Assembly: GCA_004298075.1 (NCBI GenBank)
Contig: SCRK01000148.1
Location: forward strand, 1-6,404
Source of the DNA: a bacterium
GTDB lineage: Bacteria; Omnitrophota; Gorgyraeia; Gygaellales; Profunditerraquicolaceae
Direction of reading: 5' to 3'
Length of the DNA: 6,404 nt
The notes beneath the pieces are model-generated. The model saw nothing but the letters and a program-made list of their open reading frames with translations, was not told where the DNA came from and made no database searches. Made by a program: the position numbers and the translations under genes. This document shows, in pieces, positions 5,807 to 6,404 of this stretch (the first letter of the stretch is position 1; each line of letters begins with the position of its first letter).

Positions 5807-6404
5807 TATTTTAAATTGAGTTTCGCGTAGATCTTCTTGCGCTCTTTGCCCAGCGGGCCGATCAGGGCAAGATTAGCTTTTTCACGCTTGAATATATGTT
5901 GGGCGGCTTGGCGTATATCTTCTATGCTCACCTTATTTACCTCAGCCACAACCTCTTCCAATGTATATGCTTTATCCAGGCAGGATGTGCTCTCGCCGAT
6001 CCAGAGCATATACTCCATAGTATCCTCTAAAGCCAGCATGAGCTGGCCCAGGTAAAATTCCTTAGACCGCTTAAATTCGTCTTTAGTCACCGGCTTATTC
6101 CTGATCTTGCCTAACTCCCTGAAGATCAACTCAAGGCAGGGCCCCACCTTGCAATTATCTATGCCCGCATGCACCAGGAAGGCGCCGGTATCGGAATAGC
6201 GCTTAACCCCTGTGCCGATCTCATAAGCCAGCCCTCTTTTTTCCCTAACCTCGTTAAAAAGGCGGCTGGACATATTTGCTCCCAAAATTATGTGCAGCAT
6301 TGCCTGGGCATGCTTTAAAGGATGGTCGCGTTTCAAGGCATGGAACCCCAAAGCCATATGCGTCTGCTCGGTATTTTTGTGAAAGATCTTAAGCTGCTGA
6401 TTCG
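5806..6404 (-). CDS. M16 family (pitrilysin/insulinase-type) peptidase, C-terminal part (cut by window edge)
   Basis: The visible 198 residues are the C-terminal part of an M16 zinc metallopeptidase; the N-terminal half, where the HxxEH metal site would be, lies beyond the right edge. The reading frame is open to position 6404 (NQQLKIFHKNTEQTHMALGF), so the ATG at 6357 is internal. The C-terminal M16 domain signature is clear: ILGANMSSRLFNEVREKRGL at about 6225-6284, then AYEI, a D-T-G-A-F-L-V-H-A-G strand (about 6172-6201), and the closing NLALIGPL. The Arg and Tyr of the REKRGLAY motif are the residues that help hold substrate in this family. Without the first half I cannot say whether this is an active peptidase or the inactive partner. 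It overlaps the CNNM gene by one base, implying co-translation. Confidence 0.93.
   Translation of the reverse strand, partial: NQQLKIFHKNTEQTHMALGFHALKRDHPLKHAQAMLHIILGANMSSRLFNEVREKRGLAYEIGTGVKRYSDTGAFLVHAGIDNCKVGPCLELIFRELGKIRNKPVTKDEFKRSKEFYLGQLMLALEDTMEYMLWIGESTSCLDKAYTLEEVVAEVNKVSIEDIRQAAQHIFKREKANLALIGPLGKERKKIYAKLNLK

Noticed and set aside
1..6404. Search for a defence system, mobile element, CRISPR array, riboswitch or other novel multi-gene system
   Set aside because: All genes but the two very small ones belong to well-known housekeeping families. Intergenic spaces are 150 bp or less and are explained by promoters and ribosome sites. No repeats, integrase, transposase or RNA gene were seen.

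Overview
The window is an ordinary piece of a bacterial chromosome, dense with housekeeping genes and mostly read from the minus strand. I see no tRNA or rRNA, mobile element, CRISPR array, phage gene or defence system. Intermediate GC, short intergenic gaps, an M16 peptidase beside a CNNM-type membrane protein, a DUF5679-like zinc ribbon and a cysteine-bearing L28 suggest a non-model, probably Gram-negative lineage. An Omnitrophota or PVC-like candidate phylum is my best guess, but this rests on general resemblance only.

Left part (1-801). The 5' end of a UvrD/Rep-family helicase leaves the left edge on the minus strand. Just upstream of it, 8 nt away, lies a 49-residue lysine-rich small protein with an excellent ribosome binding site. 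A ~150-bp intergenic region carries two divergent sigma70-type promoters that overlap almost completely. The leftward one would serve the small protein and helicase. The rightward one would serve rpmB (ribosomal protein L28), the only convincing plus-strand gene.

Middle part (794-4775). One apparent minus-strand operon is read in the order DUF5679-like zinc ribbon, rsfS (ribosome silencing factor), argS (arginyl-tRNA synthetase), recJ (single-strand 5'-3' exonuclease). It starts from a near-consensus extended -10 promoter at 4747-4775. It ends tail-to-tail with rpmB, whose last 8 bp overlap the end of recJ. argS and recJ overlap by one base (TAATG). The rsfS gene has no ATG, GTG or TTG near the expected N-terminus. 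The best-placed start is an AUA codon behind an AGGAG sequence.

Right part (4784-6404). An M16 (pitrilysin-type) peptidase enters from the right edge and overlaps by one base (TAATG) a CNNM/DUF21 plus CBS-pair membrane protein. The latter lacks the C-terminal CorC_HlyC domain that many relatives have. Its stop codon lies only 8 nt before the -35 box of the middle operon.

The genes serve translation (rpmB, rsfS, argS), DNA repair (recJ, helicase) and the envelope or ion transport (peptidase, CNNM protein). The most interesting points are the putative AUA start of rsfS, the interlocked divergent promoters, and the two very small genes at the head of their transcription units.
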